From a virus, in the IMG/VR virus record IMGVR_UViG_3300025079_000007, positions 1-41,208 of that record: a stretch of DNA of 41,208 nt; one strand, 5' to 3'. The notes beneath the pieces are model-generated. The model searched no databases, was not told the origin of the DNA, and saw only the letters and a list, made by a program, of their open reading frames with translations. Of this stretch, positions 1 through 9,285 are shown one piece after another. Position numbers and translations under genes: made by a program. How positions within the stretch are numbered: the stretch's first letter is position 1; each line of letters opens with the position of its first letter.

Positions 1-3000
1 CCTCTGATAGTCTCTAATTCATTTACAAATTTTTCTTTTCCATCAACTACAGATCTTGCTTGGTCTTGATTATTATAAACGTCTCTTTCCATAGTAACCT
101 CAACTAAAGGTTTCTGGTATTGGCTTACACCATCAATATCTTTTATAGTAATTGCTTTCCTTGGTATATTAATAAATGTACCACCATATCCTTTAGTTAA
201 GAATGTAACTCCAGAGGCATCGTCTTTATATACTCTTTGCTTCTCTATTTTAAATGTAACCTTCTGTGCTTTTTCTTTTATTGGTGCACCCTCTACATTA
301 ATATCTTTAGGAACCTTAGCAACATACTGTCCACCCATTGCAGAACGAGCAGCTACAGGTTTCGTTCTTTTACCTAAAAGAGTTTGATTACCAGAAACTG
401 GTTTTGCTTTTGGATAAACCTTTCTAACATCTACTGCATTATTAAATACCATCATAGGTTTACCAGGCAATGCCCATGGGTATGCTGGATGATATCCAGG
501 ATCACCTTCATTTAATTTAAAAGGTTTACCATCTTGGTCAAACTCTATGGCTGAAATTATATCTCCATATTGAATTTTCTTAAGAGATGGATCATTAACT
601 ACACTCTCTATATCCCCATCAATAGTTTTTTTCGCTTCAAAAGGATAGATGCCAAACTTATTATATGACTCTGCACTCATAAATTTTCTTGCAAACTGAC
701 CTCTTACTTCAAAATTTGTAGTTTTAAATAAATCTTGTATCTCTTGGTAATTTTTAATTTGTGTTGGTAATCCATTCTTTTTTAAATATGTAGTAATTTT
801 ACCATCTCCTCCATCTTTAGTTTTATCAGCAAGTTTTTTATTTATATAATCTACCATTTCTTTTGGTGATGCACCCTTTTCTATTGCATTTTCAATCTCT
901 GCATTTAAGAAATCATAAAATTGTAGATTACCTGTAATACCATCTGAAGCCTGAGACATAACAAGTCCCACACCATCACTTTCTTTAGCTTTATTTAAAA
1001 CTTTATTAGCTGCTGATTCAGCAGAAAATACCCAAACAGCATTACTTCCTTGAGACTCCGAGCCATAAGGATATAGGTATCCTCCGTTAAACATAAACTC
1101 TAAGCCTGATGGGCTTTCTATATTACCATAAGTAGCTTGGTCTGCAGCAAAAACAAAAGCATTCACTCCACTAAGATCGTTAATAGAACCACGTTTTATT
1201 TTACTCATATCAATACCACCCCTATCTTTTTGGTTTTTTTCTGTTACCTCTAAGTCAATAGACGGACCATCATCAGGAATATTTTCAGGCACAGGACCTT
1301 CAGCATCTTCTACTACCTCTCCAGGAATAACTTCTATATCTCCTTCTGTAACTTCAACTCCCTCTCTTACTTTGCCTGATACTGTATTAAAGAACTCAAT
1401 CATATCAGCCTCTTCCTTAGTGAACTCTGTTATGTTAACAGGTAAACCAACAGCTTTAGCTGCTTTCTGTAACCACCTCTTTACTATATTTTTAGTAGGC
1501 CCATCTAACTGCGTATATGCAGCTGAAAGATATCCAAACAACTCTGACACTTGCTCTTCATTCTGGTCATTAATCTTATAATCTTTTGCAAAGTCTTCTA
1601 TAACTTCTTTCAAATTAGAATCTTTAGGCATTGCTTTTGCTACAGCATCTAACATTCGCTTTGTAACTTTACTAAAGTCTGCATTGACTCCTAACTTCTT
1701 TAATAGTACAGCATGCATAACCTCATGAGCTACTGTTCGTGTATTAGCTTTAGAAGAATTAATATGAATGGTATTAGTATTAAGATTAAAAGTACCACGT
1801 GTTCCTGCGTTCTCACTGCTTACTGCTTTATTATAATTATTTTCTGATGCGTGTACTACAATGTCTAAGTCAGGAATTAATTTAACTATAGCCTTACCTG
1901 CATTCTTAGCTTTATTTAATAAACTATCAAAAGAAATATCAACACTATTTTCAGGCTTAGCATTTTTAGGTTGTGTCACATGAACATTATCTGAAACACT
2001 TGTTCCCTCATACACTTCATTTTTACCGTCAGTAACTATAACATCTATAGTTCCATCTTCTTCGTTTTGTACTACAGCTCTACGAGTTGGTTGTTCAGGA
2101 GTTCCTTCTTGCTCCTGCATACCTGTTTGCTCATTAAATATAGATGTTAAATCATCTACTTCCTCTTGCGTCTGCGTGTCAAGATCTGTTTGACTGTCCT
2201 GGCTCTCTTGGGTAGACTGCCCTTGGGTGTTTCCATCTCCCACTTCTTGGCTACTTTCGGTAGATTCTTGTACATCCACTTTCTCTGGGCTTGACTTTTG
2301 AATGGCATCTCTTTTAGTTTTAATTTGTTCAGGAGTTGGGTTCTCTACTCCCTCCTCTTTTAATTCGTTTATTGCCTGTGTATTTAACTCAGTCTCTTGT
2401 GCTTCTTGTTGGTTTTGTGTATTACCAGATCGAACTATTCTTTCTACATCATTCTCTAAATCTAATAACTCTTGTTGTTGTCTTTTAGTTAGTAGCTTAT
2501 TATATTTATCTATATCATCCTGTAGTTCTTGTTGTCTTAAAAGATTACCAAGTAGTTCTTTCTTTTGATTAGTAGGAAGATCCGAAGGTATTTGATCCAT
2601 CACCCCATTTACTTGGTCATACATATCAATTTCAAGCTGTCCCTCTTTCTTAGTTATATCACCATTTAAAATACGCTCTTTAGTTCTTTGAATAAATGCG
2701 TCTCTTACTACAGGCTCCTTATGAACCTGCTCATACATCTCAAAAACACCATCTCCTAAACCAGTGAAATCTCCAGCTGTTGCTGTCTGTATTATAGCTG
2801 ATGGTGTACCAATTACAAATCCTCCCACTGCTTCCTGTAGTCCTGCTCTGATTACTTGCTTTACCCCATCACCAAAAGACTCTGGAGTTCTAAACATTTC
2901 TTTTTCTTTATTATAATTATAAGCTTCTTTAAAACCTATATCTGCAATCTCTTGTGCAAGCCCCGTCTCAAACTCCGCTAATCCAGAAGCTGTAACTAAC

Positions 3001-5108
3001 AGAAGTCCTTGTCCCATAAGGTTGTTAACCTCTTTCTTTACTACTTGTCTAAAGCTTTGCCCTGTAATATCTTTACCACTTTTCTTTAGTGCCAGTAATA
3101 ATATTTTACTTGCTAAACCTTTCTGAGCAATAGCATTTCTAAACCCAAGGTTTTCTAATACCCCTACCACTATACCTAAAGGCACAGTAAACATAGTCTT
3201 CTCAGCTTCACTTATATCTGCAAAGTCAGGATCATTTTCCATCTCCTCATTAATATGGTCTTCTACTTGACTTATCATATTAAATATCCTAACAGGAGCA
3301 GGGCCTAACATAGCTGGGATAGACTCAGTTACTCCTATTAGAGCACCTCCCCAAAAACCTTTTTTAGCTTCTTGAGTAGCCTCCTCAGTAGTCTCCTCCA
3401 TACCTAACCCGTACCTCAATCCTCTACGTGACATTTCTAACATGCCATCTTTACCATCATACTTTGGATCGTTAGCAAATTGAGAGAACGGATTAGCGTA
3501 CACATTTTCTCCAGGCTTTACATCGTACTTTATTTCTTTTCTTAACTCGTCTAATATTTTAGATTCTATATCTTCTAATAAAGTTGTAGTTACTTTTCGA
3601 GTAGAAGCAGATGTACCGTCTTTTATAGATCCTGCTGATTTAATTTCTGTAGTAGTTCCTGGAGTTTTTTCTATTAACTCTAAAAATCTTTCATACTCTT
3701 CATCATTAGAAATAATTTCTTGTATTCTTTCTTCCGTATAAGTGTCTCCTAATAACCCAGCTTCTTTTGCTTTAGTTAACACTTTGGTTCTATACTCATT
3801 CTGAGACATTAAGCCTCCTTCTGCAGGTGCCATATAAGTACCCACATCAATCATCCTATTCATCACTTGAGTTCCTATACGAGCGGAACCATCTAATAAA
3901 GCATTATAAGCAAAACCCCCTATACTACTTTGCTCACTACGCATCTCGTACCATCCGCCTACAACCTCATCTAATTCTTTTCCTTTTACTGCTAAATTCT
4001 TTTTAGATATTGCAATATTTTGAGAGGCTAAAGCTATTTTTTCTGCAAGAACTTTAGGAGTTGTAGCCATTTGCTGCCCGTCAGGACCTTCTACATATAC
4101 CACCTCGTTAGGATCCATGTCAGATAAATTATTTTTATCATAAAAGTTTTTAGCCATTAAGTATTCACTGTACTCATCTCTAAGAACGTTGGTTTCAGTA
4201 GTTAAATCCTTAACCATATTCTCTACATCTTTCTCTCCTTGAATCTTTTGTTGTTTCTTTACATAGCCAGCTTCTAATTGGTGTAACTTAGTGCTCTCTT
4301 CTTTATTATCTTGTAAAAATTGTTTTAACTCATCAGAATATTTGCCCGTAAAAAACAAAGCATCTAATTCTACTTTTAATGTTTCTCCATTAGCGGCAGA
4401 CACTGTCATCTCATCACCTGTAAAATCTGCTTCAGTAAAAGTAAACCCATAGTCATTAAAATGATAGTTCATTAAAGGAACTACATTCTCTTCTGTCTTA
4501 GAAATAAGGTCTGGTGTAATCTGTTGCAGAGACTCATCAAAGAAATCACTTGGCTGCTCAACAACCTCTTCAGTGGTATCTACTTTAAATAATCCTTTGT
4601 AATTAGGATCGCTACGCTCCTCTTGTGTAGACTGAGTTATAAGGCTTTTTAATCCACCCCAACTTTCAGGCTCATAACCTTTAACTGATCGTGGCTTTAT
4701 TAAATCTTCAGGATTTACTTGGTTGCCCTGTCCTATATTTATGGTTTCTTCTTCAGTTTCTTCAACACCAAATTCAGGGGCACCTTCAGTTATCGCACTA
4801 TCAACTTGTTCATTACTTGGCTGAAGAGAAGGCTCCGATGAGCCAGGTTCTTGAATGTCCTCGATACTTGATACCATAACTTCCTCTTCTCCAGTACCAT
4901 TGCCAACGGGATTTTTTTTTTCACCAATACCAAATAAAGTTACAAAGTCATTAACAGTTCCTTTATAACCTGTATTGACAAAGTATTTATATGTATCATT
5001 AACAGCATCTCCATTAGTATTAAGGAGTGTTTTATAATCATCTATAGTACCTTGGTATCCTGTCTCTACAAAATATTTGTACCCGTCATTGATTGCTTTT
5101 TCGTTCAT
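1..5108 (-). CDS. Giant polyvalent virion protein with zinc metallopeptidase motif (3' end outside window)
   Basis: The frame is open from the ATG at 5108 to the left edge, giving at least 1702 residues; the C-terminus is missing. The N-terminus has two tandem repeats of about 27 residues (residues about 5-55, sharing YKYFV.TGY.GT..D). Long helical and Gln/Glu-rich stretches follow, and there are glycine-rich hydrophobic segments around residues 590-760. HEVMH at residues 1128-1132 sits in an AHEVMHAVLLKKLG context, the usual zinc-binding helix of HExxH peptidases. The C-terminal part resembles the mixed alpha/beta large polyvalent-protein domains of phage giants. It is the last gene of the virion block, behind two internal-protein candidates. 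The likely role is a protein packaged in the capsid and ejected with DNA, possibly cutting a host or virion protein. The motif is seen; packaging and substrate are inferred. Confidence 0.75.
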   Translation of the reverse strand, partial: MNEKAINDGYKYFVETGYQGTIDDYKTLLNTNGDAVNDTYKYFVNTGYKGTVNDFVTLFGIGEKKNPVGNGTGEEEVMVSSIEDIQEPGSSEPSLQPSNEQVDSAITEGAPEFGVEETEEETINIGQGNQVNPEDLIKPRSVKGYEPESWGGLKSLITQSTQEERSDPNYKGLFKVDTTEEVVEQPSDFFDESLQQITPDLISKTEENVVPLMNYHFNDYGFTFTEADFTGDEMTVSAANGETLKVELDALFFTGKYSDELKQFLQDNKEESTKLHQLEAGYVKKQQKIQGEKDVENMVKDLTTETNVLRDEYSEYLMAKNFYDKNNLSDMDPNEVVYVEGPDGQQMATTPKVLAEKIALASQNIAISKKNLAVKGKELDEVVGGWYEMRSEQSSIGGFAYNALLDGSARIGTQVMNRMIDVGTYMAPAEGGLMSQNEYRTKVLTKAKEAGLLGDTYTEERIQEIISNDEEYERFLELIEKTPGTTTEIKSAGSIKDGTSASTRKVTTTLLEDIESKILDELRKEIKYDVKPGENVYANPFSQFANDPKYDGKDGMLEMSRRGLRYGLGMEETTEEATQEAKKGFWGGALIGVTESIPAMLGPAPVRIFNMISQVEDHINEEMENDPDFADISEAEKTMFTVPLGIVVGVLENLGFRNAIAQKGLASKILLLALKKSGKDITGQSFRQVVKKEVNNLMGQGLLLVTASGLAEFETGLAQEIADIGFKEAYNYNKEKEMFRTPESFGDGVKQVIRAGLQEAVGGFVIGTPSAIIQTATAGDFTGLGDGVFEMYEQVHKEPVVRDAFIQRTKERILNGDITKKEGQLEIDMYDQVNGVMDQIPSDLPTNQKKELLGNLLRQQELQDDIDKYNKLLTKRQQQELLDLENDVERIVRSGNTQNQQEAQETELNTQAINELKEEGVENPTPEQIKTKRDAIQKSSPEKVDVQESTESSQEVGDGNTQGQSTQESQDSQTDLDTQTQEEVDDLTSIFNEQTGMQEQEGTPEQPTRRAVVQNEEDGTIDVIVTDGKNEVYEGTSVSDNVHVTQPKNAKPENSVDISFDSLLNKAKNAGKAIVKLIPDLDIVVHASENNYNKAVSSENAGTRGTFNLNTNTIHINSSKANTRTVAHEVMHAVLLKKLGVNADFSKVTKRMLDAVAKAMPKDSNLKEVIEDFAKDYKINDQNEEQVSELFGYLSAAYTQLDGPTKNIVKRWLQKAAKAVGLPVNITEFTKEEADMIEFFNTVSGKVREGVEVTEGDIEVIPGEVVEDAEGPVPENIPDDGPSIDLEVTEKNQKDRGGIDMSKIKRGSINDLSGVNAFVFAADQATYGNIESPSGLEFMFNGGYLYPYGSESQGSNAVWVFSAESAANKVLNKAKESDGVGLVMSQASDGITGNLQFYDFLNAEIENAIEKGASPKEMVDYINKKLADKTKDGGDGKITTYLKKNGLPTQIKNYQEIQDLFKTTNFEVRGQFARKFMSAESYNKFGIYPFEAKKTIDGDIESVVNDPSLKKIQYGDIISAIEFDQDGKPFKLNEGDPGYHPAYPWALPGKPMMVFNNAVDVRKVYPKAKPVSGNQTLLGKRTKPVAARSAMGGQYVAKVPKDINVEGAPIKEKAQKVTFKIEKQRVYKDDASGVTFLTKGYGGTFINIPRKAITIKDIDGVSQYQKPLVEVTMERDVYNNQDQARSVVDGKEKFVNELETIR

Positions 5109-5115
5109 ATATTAT

Positions 5116-7149
5116 TTAGTTGTATTTACTCCCAGCTCCTTTAGATGATCCACCACTACCTGTAGTTCCTGAGTTTTGATTATTTACAGCTGTCTCAATA
5201 GAGTCTTGCATAAAGACCACAATATCTTGTACATTATCCCCATCTCCATAAATATCCGACCATATAAACTCTTGTCCTCCAATAGTAAAGACACCGTCAC
5301 CTGCCGCATTAATCTTTAAACTACCACCACCTTCAAGACCACGTGGCATTATCTCATCCATATCCATAAGTTTATTAAACTCTTCTTCTACTTGTGCAGG
5401 CTCATCTGCATAAGAATTTAAAGAGCCACCTAATTCTGTATATAAATAATCACCAGGAGTAACCTCGTCACCATTGGTATTAGTTATATTCATTCTCTTA
5501 TAAACAATCTTATCTTTCACTCCTTCACCTCCAGCTGATGTATTACCCGCACCTCTTGATAGATCGCCATCATAATTTTTCTCTGCAATATCATACTTAG
5601 TAGCTCCCTTTGGAGTAATCTTCTCATAGATTTCTCTCTTAAGTTGCTGACCACTTTTTAGAGTACCATCATCATTATAAGCATCTATAACTCTATCTTG
5701 TTGCCCGTCTACTTTAATAGTAAAGTCTGTGATTTTACCCTCAGTAGCTAATCTGTTTTTCTCTGCTTCTAATTCTTGAGCGGTAGCATTAGGGTTAGCA
5801 TCTTTAAATGTATTTAACTCTACTTCTTGTTGTTCTTCATTTAACAGCTCTACGTTTCTATCAATATTTGTTAATCGTGGAGCATTAGGATTATTTTTAT
5901 TAATATCGTCAATTAAGTTTTGAGCACCAGCATCAGATTCAGCAGCAGTTCCTGACACAACCATGTCTACATTTTTAAGATATACTCCAGCATTTTCTTT
6001 ATCTCCTTTTGATTTTGTCTCTGCAGATGTCTCAGCTCTTTTTTGAACTAAACCTTTTACGTCTTCTTCTTTAGTATAATCTAAAGTTCCTGTTATCTTA
6101 GTCTTCATAGCATCTAAAGCAATCTCTTTTTGGGCATCAGTAAACTGAGCGTTATATTGATTGTCTGCTCCAAACTCCATTACAAGATAAGGGTTGTTCT
6201 CTTCATTACCTTGATGCTCTGCATTCCACTTATCAAATGCCTGCTGGTCTCCTATTTCAAATGCAGTTCCATCCTCAGTTGTTAAGGATGAGTTTAACAT
6301 AAACGACTGCATATCATACGGATCGGCTAACATTGACTGAGCCTCCGCATCTAAATATTTTTGCCCCTCTGTACCATTATAGTATTCTGTTTCCATTCTG
6401 CTTCTTTCCTCTGTTGTAATTTTAGCATTTAAACCATGCTTAGAATCTATTCGTTGTTGTACAACCTTTCCTGATATTGCCTTTGCTCTTTCTAATCCTT
6501 TGTTAGGATCGAAGTTATTTACTTTTTGCTTCATTAAAAGAGTAAGTCTATTCAGTGTAGCACTTGAATTTTTATCAACTGTTCCGTCCTCATTTAATCT
6601 TAACATAGAAACATTACCTGTTTCAGGATCTGTCTGTACTGAGATATTATTCATATTAGCAAACCCTTCTAATTGTTTTGCTAACCATTGTTCTGCTGGA
6701 GCACCTTGAGATAAGTCACTCCCTTCCATATTTTCTTGTAATCTTGTGGTATACTCTTGAAAAGTTTTATCAAAGTTACCCATGTTTTTCTTCAATAAAT
6801 TAAAACCATTTAATTGGTTTTGTTGAAACATAGTAACATCAGCAGGTTTTACTAAACCTCTCTTCATCATGTTCTTCATGTCTAACAACTTGTTAGCTCC
6901 ATCCTGTCCTGCATTCATAACTACCTGTTGTGCGGTAGGGTTATCATATTCTCCTAAATCATTTAACGCAGCCTGTTGGTCTTTGAAAGCTTTTTCCAGT
7001 GCAGCTTTCTTTCCTTCTCTCTCTGTTGCTACATTTTTAAAAGCATCAGATATAACCTTTGCCTCTTCTCCAAAATTAATCTGTGAAGATGGATCCGCTT
7101 TTTGATAAACATCAAAGTCTATTTTTGCTTTAGTAAATTCGTTTGCCAT
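5116..7149 (-). CDS. Putative internal (ejected) virion protein, 677 aa
   Basis: I do not recognise a named family. The protein is almost entirely hydrophilic and predicted helical, rich in Asn, Asp, Gln, Lys and Glu, with coiled-coil-like stretches in the first 250 residues and no signal peptide or membrane span. The C-terminus is Gly/Ser-rich (GTTGSGGSSKGAG). It lies 7 bases upstream of the giant metallopeptidase-motif protein and 18 bases downstream of the alanine-rich 268-residue gene. This matches the place where podoviruses keep their internal core or cargo proteins, after the tail hub genes. The role is inferred from position and composition only. It could also be a tail-tip component. 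Confidence 0.6.
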   Translation of the reverse strand: MANEFTKAKIDFDVYQKADPSSQINFGEEAKVISDAFKNVATEREGKKAALEKAFKDQQAALNDLGEYDNPTAQQVVMNAGQDGANKLLDMKNMMKRGLVKPADVTMFQQNQLNGFNLLKKNMGNFDKTFQEYTTRLQENMEGSDLSQGAPAEQWLAKQLEGFANMNNISVQTDPETGNVSMLRLNEDGTVDKNSSATLNRLTLLMKQKVNNFDPNKGLERAKAISGKVVQQRIDSKHGLNAKITTEERSRMETEYYNGTEGQKYLDAEAQSMLADPYDMQSFMLNSSLTTEDGTAFEIGDQQAFDKWNAEHQGNEENNPYLVMEFGADNQYNAQFTDAQKEIALDAMKTKITGTLDYTKEEDVKGLVQKRAETSAETKSKGDKENAGVYLKNVDMVVSGTAAESDAGAQNLIDDINKNNPNAPRLTNIDRNVELLNEEQQEVELNTFKDANPNATAQELEAEKNRLATEGKITDFTIKVDGQQDRVIDAYNDDGTLKSGQQLKREIYEKITPKGATKYDIAEKNYDGDLSRGAGNTSAGGEGVKDKIVYKRMNITNTNGDEVTPGDYLYTELGGSLNSYADEPAQVEEEFNKLMDMDEIMPRGLEGGGSLKINAAGDGVFTIGGQEFIWSDIYGDGDNVQDIVVFMQDSIETAVNNQNSGTTGSGGSSKGAGSKYN

Positions 7150-7167
7150 TTTATCTTTATTTATTTT

Positions 7168-7974
7168 TTACCACCAAGTGCTTGGGTCATCATCCATACC
7201 TCCAGGACCTTGATTATTATAATCAAATCCCGCTTGTGTTTGATTGTCTAATGTTTTATCTGCAAAATTCCATTGCCCTCTACCTTCCTTAAGGCTTTTA
7301 TAGTCTTTTCTGCTTAAACCTTGAGCCCCTATATTAGCAGCAAACTGAGCATCAGTCATACCTTCAGGTTTTTGATCGGCATATTGTTTAGCTAATTTAG
7401 AACCTCTTCTATCTGCACCGCTCTGTCCATACAAAGGGGCTAAATCTCCTACACCTTGAACTACTCCCGCTACACCTTGAATACCTTGAGAAATACCTTG
7501 AGCTCTGGCCGCTTCAGCATCTCTCATCCTTTGGTTCTGCTCTTTTGCTGCAGATACATCCATAGTTATAAGCTGCTGGTTTATAGCATCTTTAGAATCA
7601 GCCTTCATTTTATTAAGGTCAGATATCTCTTCACCCATAGCAATACGAGTTTGTTCTCCTGCCGCAGTTTGTGCTGCACCTACTCTTCCTACTCCTGCCG
7701 CTAAAGCTCTTGAGTCTCCTTCTTGTAGTGCCTCTACTGCTTGTTTTTGACCAGCTATTTGATTCTCAAATTCTGCTTCATATGCATCTAAAGGAACATT
7801 AAGACCAGCATACATATCTACTTGTGCCTTAGCCTTAGCTTCACTCATTGCTTTTGCTGCTGCTTTATCTGCCTTTTCTGCTGCATTTTTTGCATCAGCT
7901 GCTGCCTTAAATCCTTGCACCGCTGAAGCTCCTGCTGCTGCTATACCTACTACTGCTGCTGTTACTACTGCCAT
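7168..7974 (-). CDS. Putative internal core / DNA-ejection protein, Ala-rich, 268 aa
   Basis: The first 25 residues are a hydrophobic Ala/Val/Gly segment (MAVVTAAVVGIAAAGASAV), followed by an Ala/Lys-rich helix (residues about 25-50) and long helices to residue 155. A Gly/Val-rich amphipathic stretch with a glycine-zipper look lies at about 160-182 (GIQGVAGVVQGVGDLAPLYG). The C-terminal 80 residues are polar and Gly/Asp-rich. Small Ala/Gly-rich proteins of this type in podoviruses (T7 gp14-like, P22 gp7-like) enter the host envelope during DNA ejection. It sits between the acetyltransferase-like gene (1 base away) and the 677-residue protein. Function is inferred from composition and context. 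Confidence 0.6.
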   Translation of the reverse strand: MAVVTAAVVGIAAAGASAVQGFKAAADAKNAAEKADKAAAKAMSEAKAKAQVDMYAGLNVPLDAYEAEFENQIAGQKQAVEALQEGDSRALAAGVGRVGAAQTAAGEQTRIAMGEEISDLNKMKADSKDAINQQLITMDVSAAKEQNQRMRDAEAARAQGISQGIQGVAGVVQGVGDLAPLYGQSGADRRGSKLAKQYADQKPEGMTDAQFAANIGAQGLSRKDYKSLKEGRGQWNFADKTLDNQTQAGFDYNNQGPGGMDDDPSTWW

Positions 7975-7975
7975 A

Positions 7976-8386
7976 TTATATTGTTTTAATCATTTCATGT
8001 GTGTAGGTACTTCCCTCCACAAAACCTATTTTTTTATATACGTTAATCAATGGTTTATTTTTAATTAATGCGTATACATATTTTTTACCTAAATCTTCCG
8101 CCTTGTTACTTATGGTTTTTACTAATAATTCTAAAGCTTCTTTTCTTTTTTGTCTATCTTTATATTTTAAGTTAGAGATAATCCAATCACACCACGTTGC
8201 TTTTGAATTAGTTATATACATAAACCCTGCACAAACTGGTGTATCTCCATCATAAACAATAAAACCACCCATACCGTCTTCAGGTAAAAAATCTTTTGAA
8301 GGAGGAGTCCATCTCCAATCTTTCCACCATCCAGAAAGAATGTCTTCATAATCTTTTTCTTTTAGTGGTCTTATATTTAATTTCAT
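7976..8386 (-). CDS. GNAT-like N-acetyltransferase domain protein, 136 aa
   Basis: The length and layout fit a single GNAT domain. The N-terminus IRPLKEKDYEDI is the usual beta1-alpha1 start. GGFIVYDGDTPVCAGFMYI looks like the beta2-beta3 hairpin. KYKDRQKRKEALELL is in the acetyl-CoA motif position but lacks a clean Q/RxxGxG. The end, NKPLINVYKKIGFVEG, matches the family motif with the conserved Tyr and GF. It is the only enzyme-like gene inside the tail/ejection block. A TATCTTTG element lies only 5 bases upstream of the ATG, so the message may be nearly leaderless. Substrate is unknown; similar phage proteins may modify host or virion proteins. Confidence 0.7.
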   Translation of the reverse strand: MKLNIRPLKEKDYEDILSGWWKDWRWTPPSKDFLPEDGMGGFIVYDGDTPVCAGFMYITNSKATWCDWIISNLKYKDRQKRKEALELLVKTISNKAEDLGKKYVYALIKNKPLINVYKKIGFVEGSTYTHEMIKTI

Positions 8387-8391
8387 TTATG

Positions 8392-8399
8392 CAAAGATA
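8392..8399 (-). promoter_or_regulatory. -7 promoter element TATCTTTG for the acetyltransferase-like gene
   Basis: TATCTTTGCATAA, with only 5 bases between the element and the ATG at 8386. It may drive the GNAT-like gene and the internal virion protein genes after it. Confidence 0.55.
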
Positions 8400-8406
8400 A
8401 TAAAAT

Positions 8407-9267
8407 CTATGGATATGATTTCATCACACTACTACCTACAGAAAATAATTCTACTGTACTTGTATTGTCATTTTTTAGCGTAAAATTCATAAAGTAACCA
8501 CGTGCTCCATTTGATCCTGCAATTGCATCTTTTATAATTGAAATAAAGTCTCCTACAGGAGGAACTGTACCAGGGAAAGGATAAGGTAAAGGATTAACTG
8601 CATTAGGATAAGGCCCTACAGTATCTACTGTAATTGACGCTGGTGTTACTACTCCTGTTGCAATATCTGTAGTAGATTGTCTCACTATATTAATTACTGC
8701 TCCTACAAAAACAGGGGCATTAGGAGGGTTAGTTGAAAAAACTCTATCTCCAACAGTAACAATACTTCCAATATCTTGTAATCCAAATTCAATTACTACT
8801 GCGGCTACAGGCCCTGTTAAATTAGTAGAGGCTCCTATACCATTAGAAGATCTATCTTTAAAATTAGTGGTTGTAGCGTTTTCTCTTAGGAACGAAAACC
8901 ATTCTCCTTCTTTTTGTACAAACCATGTTTGTAAAGGAACTCCAGATCCAGGAATAGATCCTGTGCTTAAATCAGTAAATAAGGATGTGCAATTCCAAGC
9001 ATCATTACTTTCATATGACATTGTTTTAAATAACTTAATTGTCATAGGTTCCATATTAAATACAGACTGAATAGTAGAACTATACTGAACACCATAATAA
9101 TTATTTCTTAAAGGATTAGTATTGTGTCTGTATAAATTTCCTCCATTCCAAGAATAAAAAAATCCATTCATCCCCATCATGTAATCAGGTAAAAAAGAAT
9201 AAAAAGATGGCCATCCTTTTACATCTTCACTGTAAGATAAAGTATTTGGATTTAATGGATTTGACAT
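8407..9267 (-). CDS. Tail hub / stabilization-type structural protein, 286 aa
   Basis: The N-terminal third carries the pattern KGWPSFYSFLPDYMMGMNG, followed by FFYSWNGGNLYRHN and RNNYYG. I associate this pattern with the C-terminal part of crAss-like and related Bacteroidota podovirus tail stabilization proteins. The rest is beta-rich, with Gly/Pro/Thr loops and no membrane segments. It follows the 1764-residue tail hub and the Cys-rich 331-residue protein with small gaps, so all three are probably made together as parts of the tail hub or nozzle. It may be a domain that is fused to the hub in other phages and separate here. The family link is from memory of the motif; the exact place in the virion is inferred. 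Confidence 0.65.
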   Translation of the reverse strand: MSNPLNPNTLSYSEDVKGWPSFYSFLPDYMMGMNGFFYSWNGGNLYRHNTNPLRNNYYGVQYSSTIQSVFNMEPMTIKLFKTMSYESNDAWNCTSLFTDLSTGSIPGSGVPLQTWFVQKEGEWFSFLRENATTTNFKDRSSNGIGASTNLTGPVAAVVIEFGLQDIGSIVTVGDRVFSTNPPNAPVFVGAVINIVRQSTTDIATGVVTPASITVDTVGPYPNAVNPLPYPFPGTVPPVGDFISIIKDAIAGSNGARGYFMNFTLKNDNTSTVELFSVGSSVMKSYP

Positions 9268-9285
9268 AGTTTTATATTTTTATAA

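Noticed and set aside
1372-2568. Plus-strand frames opposite the giant polyvalent protein
   Set aside because: They are Ser/Cys/Leu-rich shadows of the Glu/Gln/Lys-rich coding strand; no leader or promoter.
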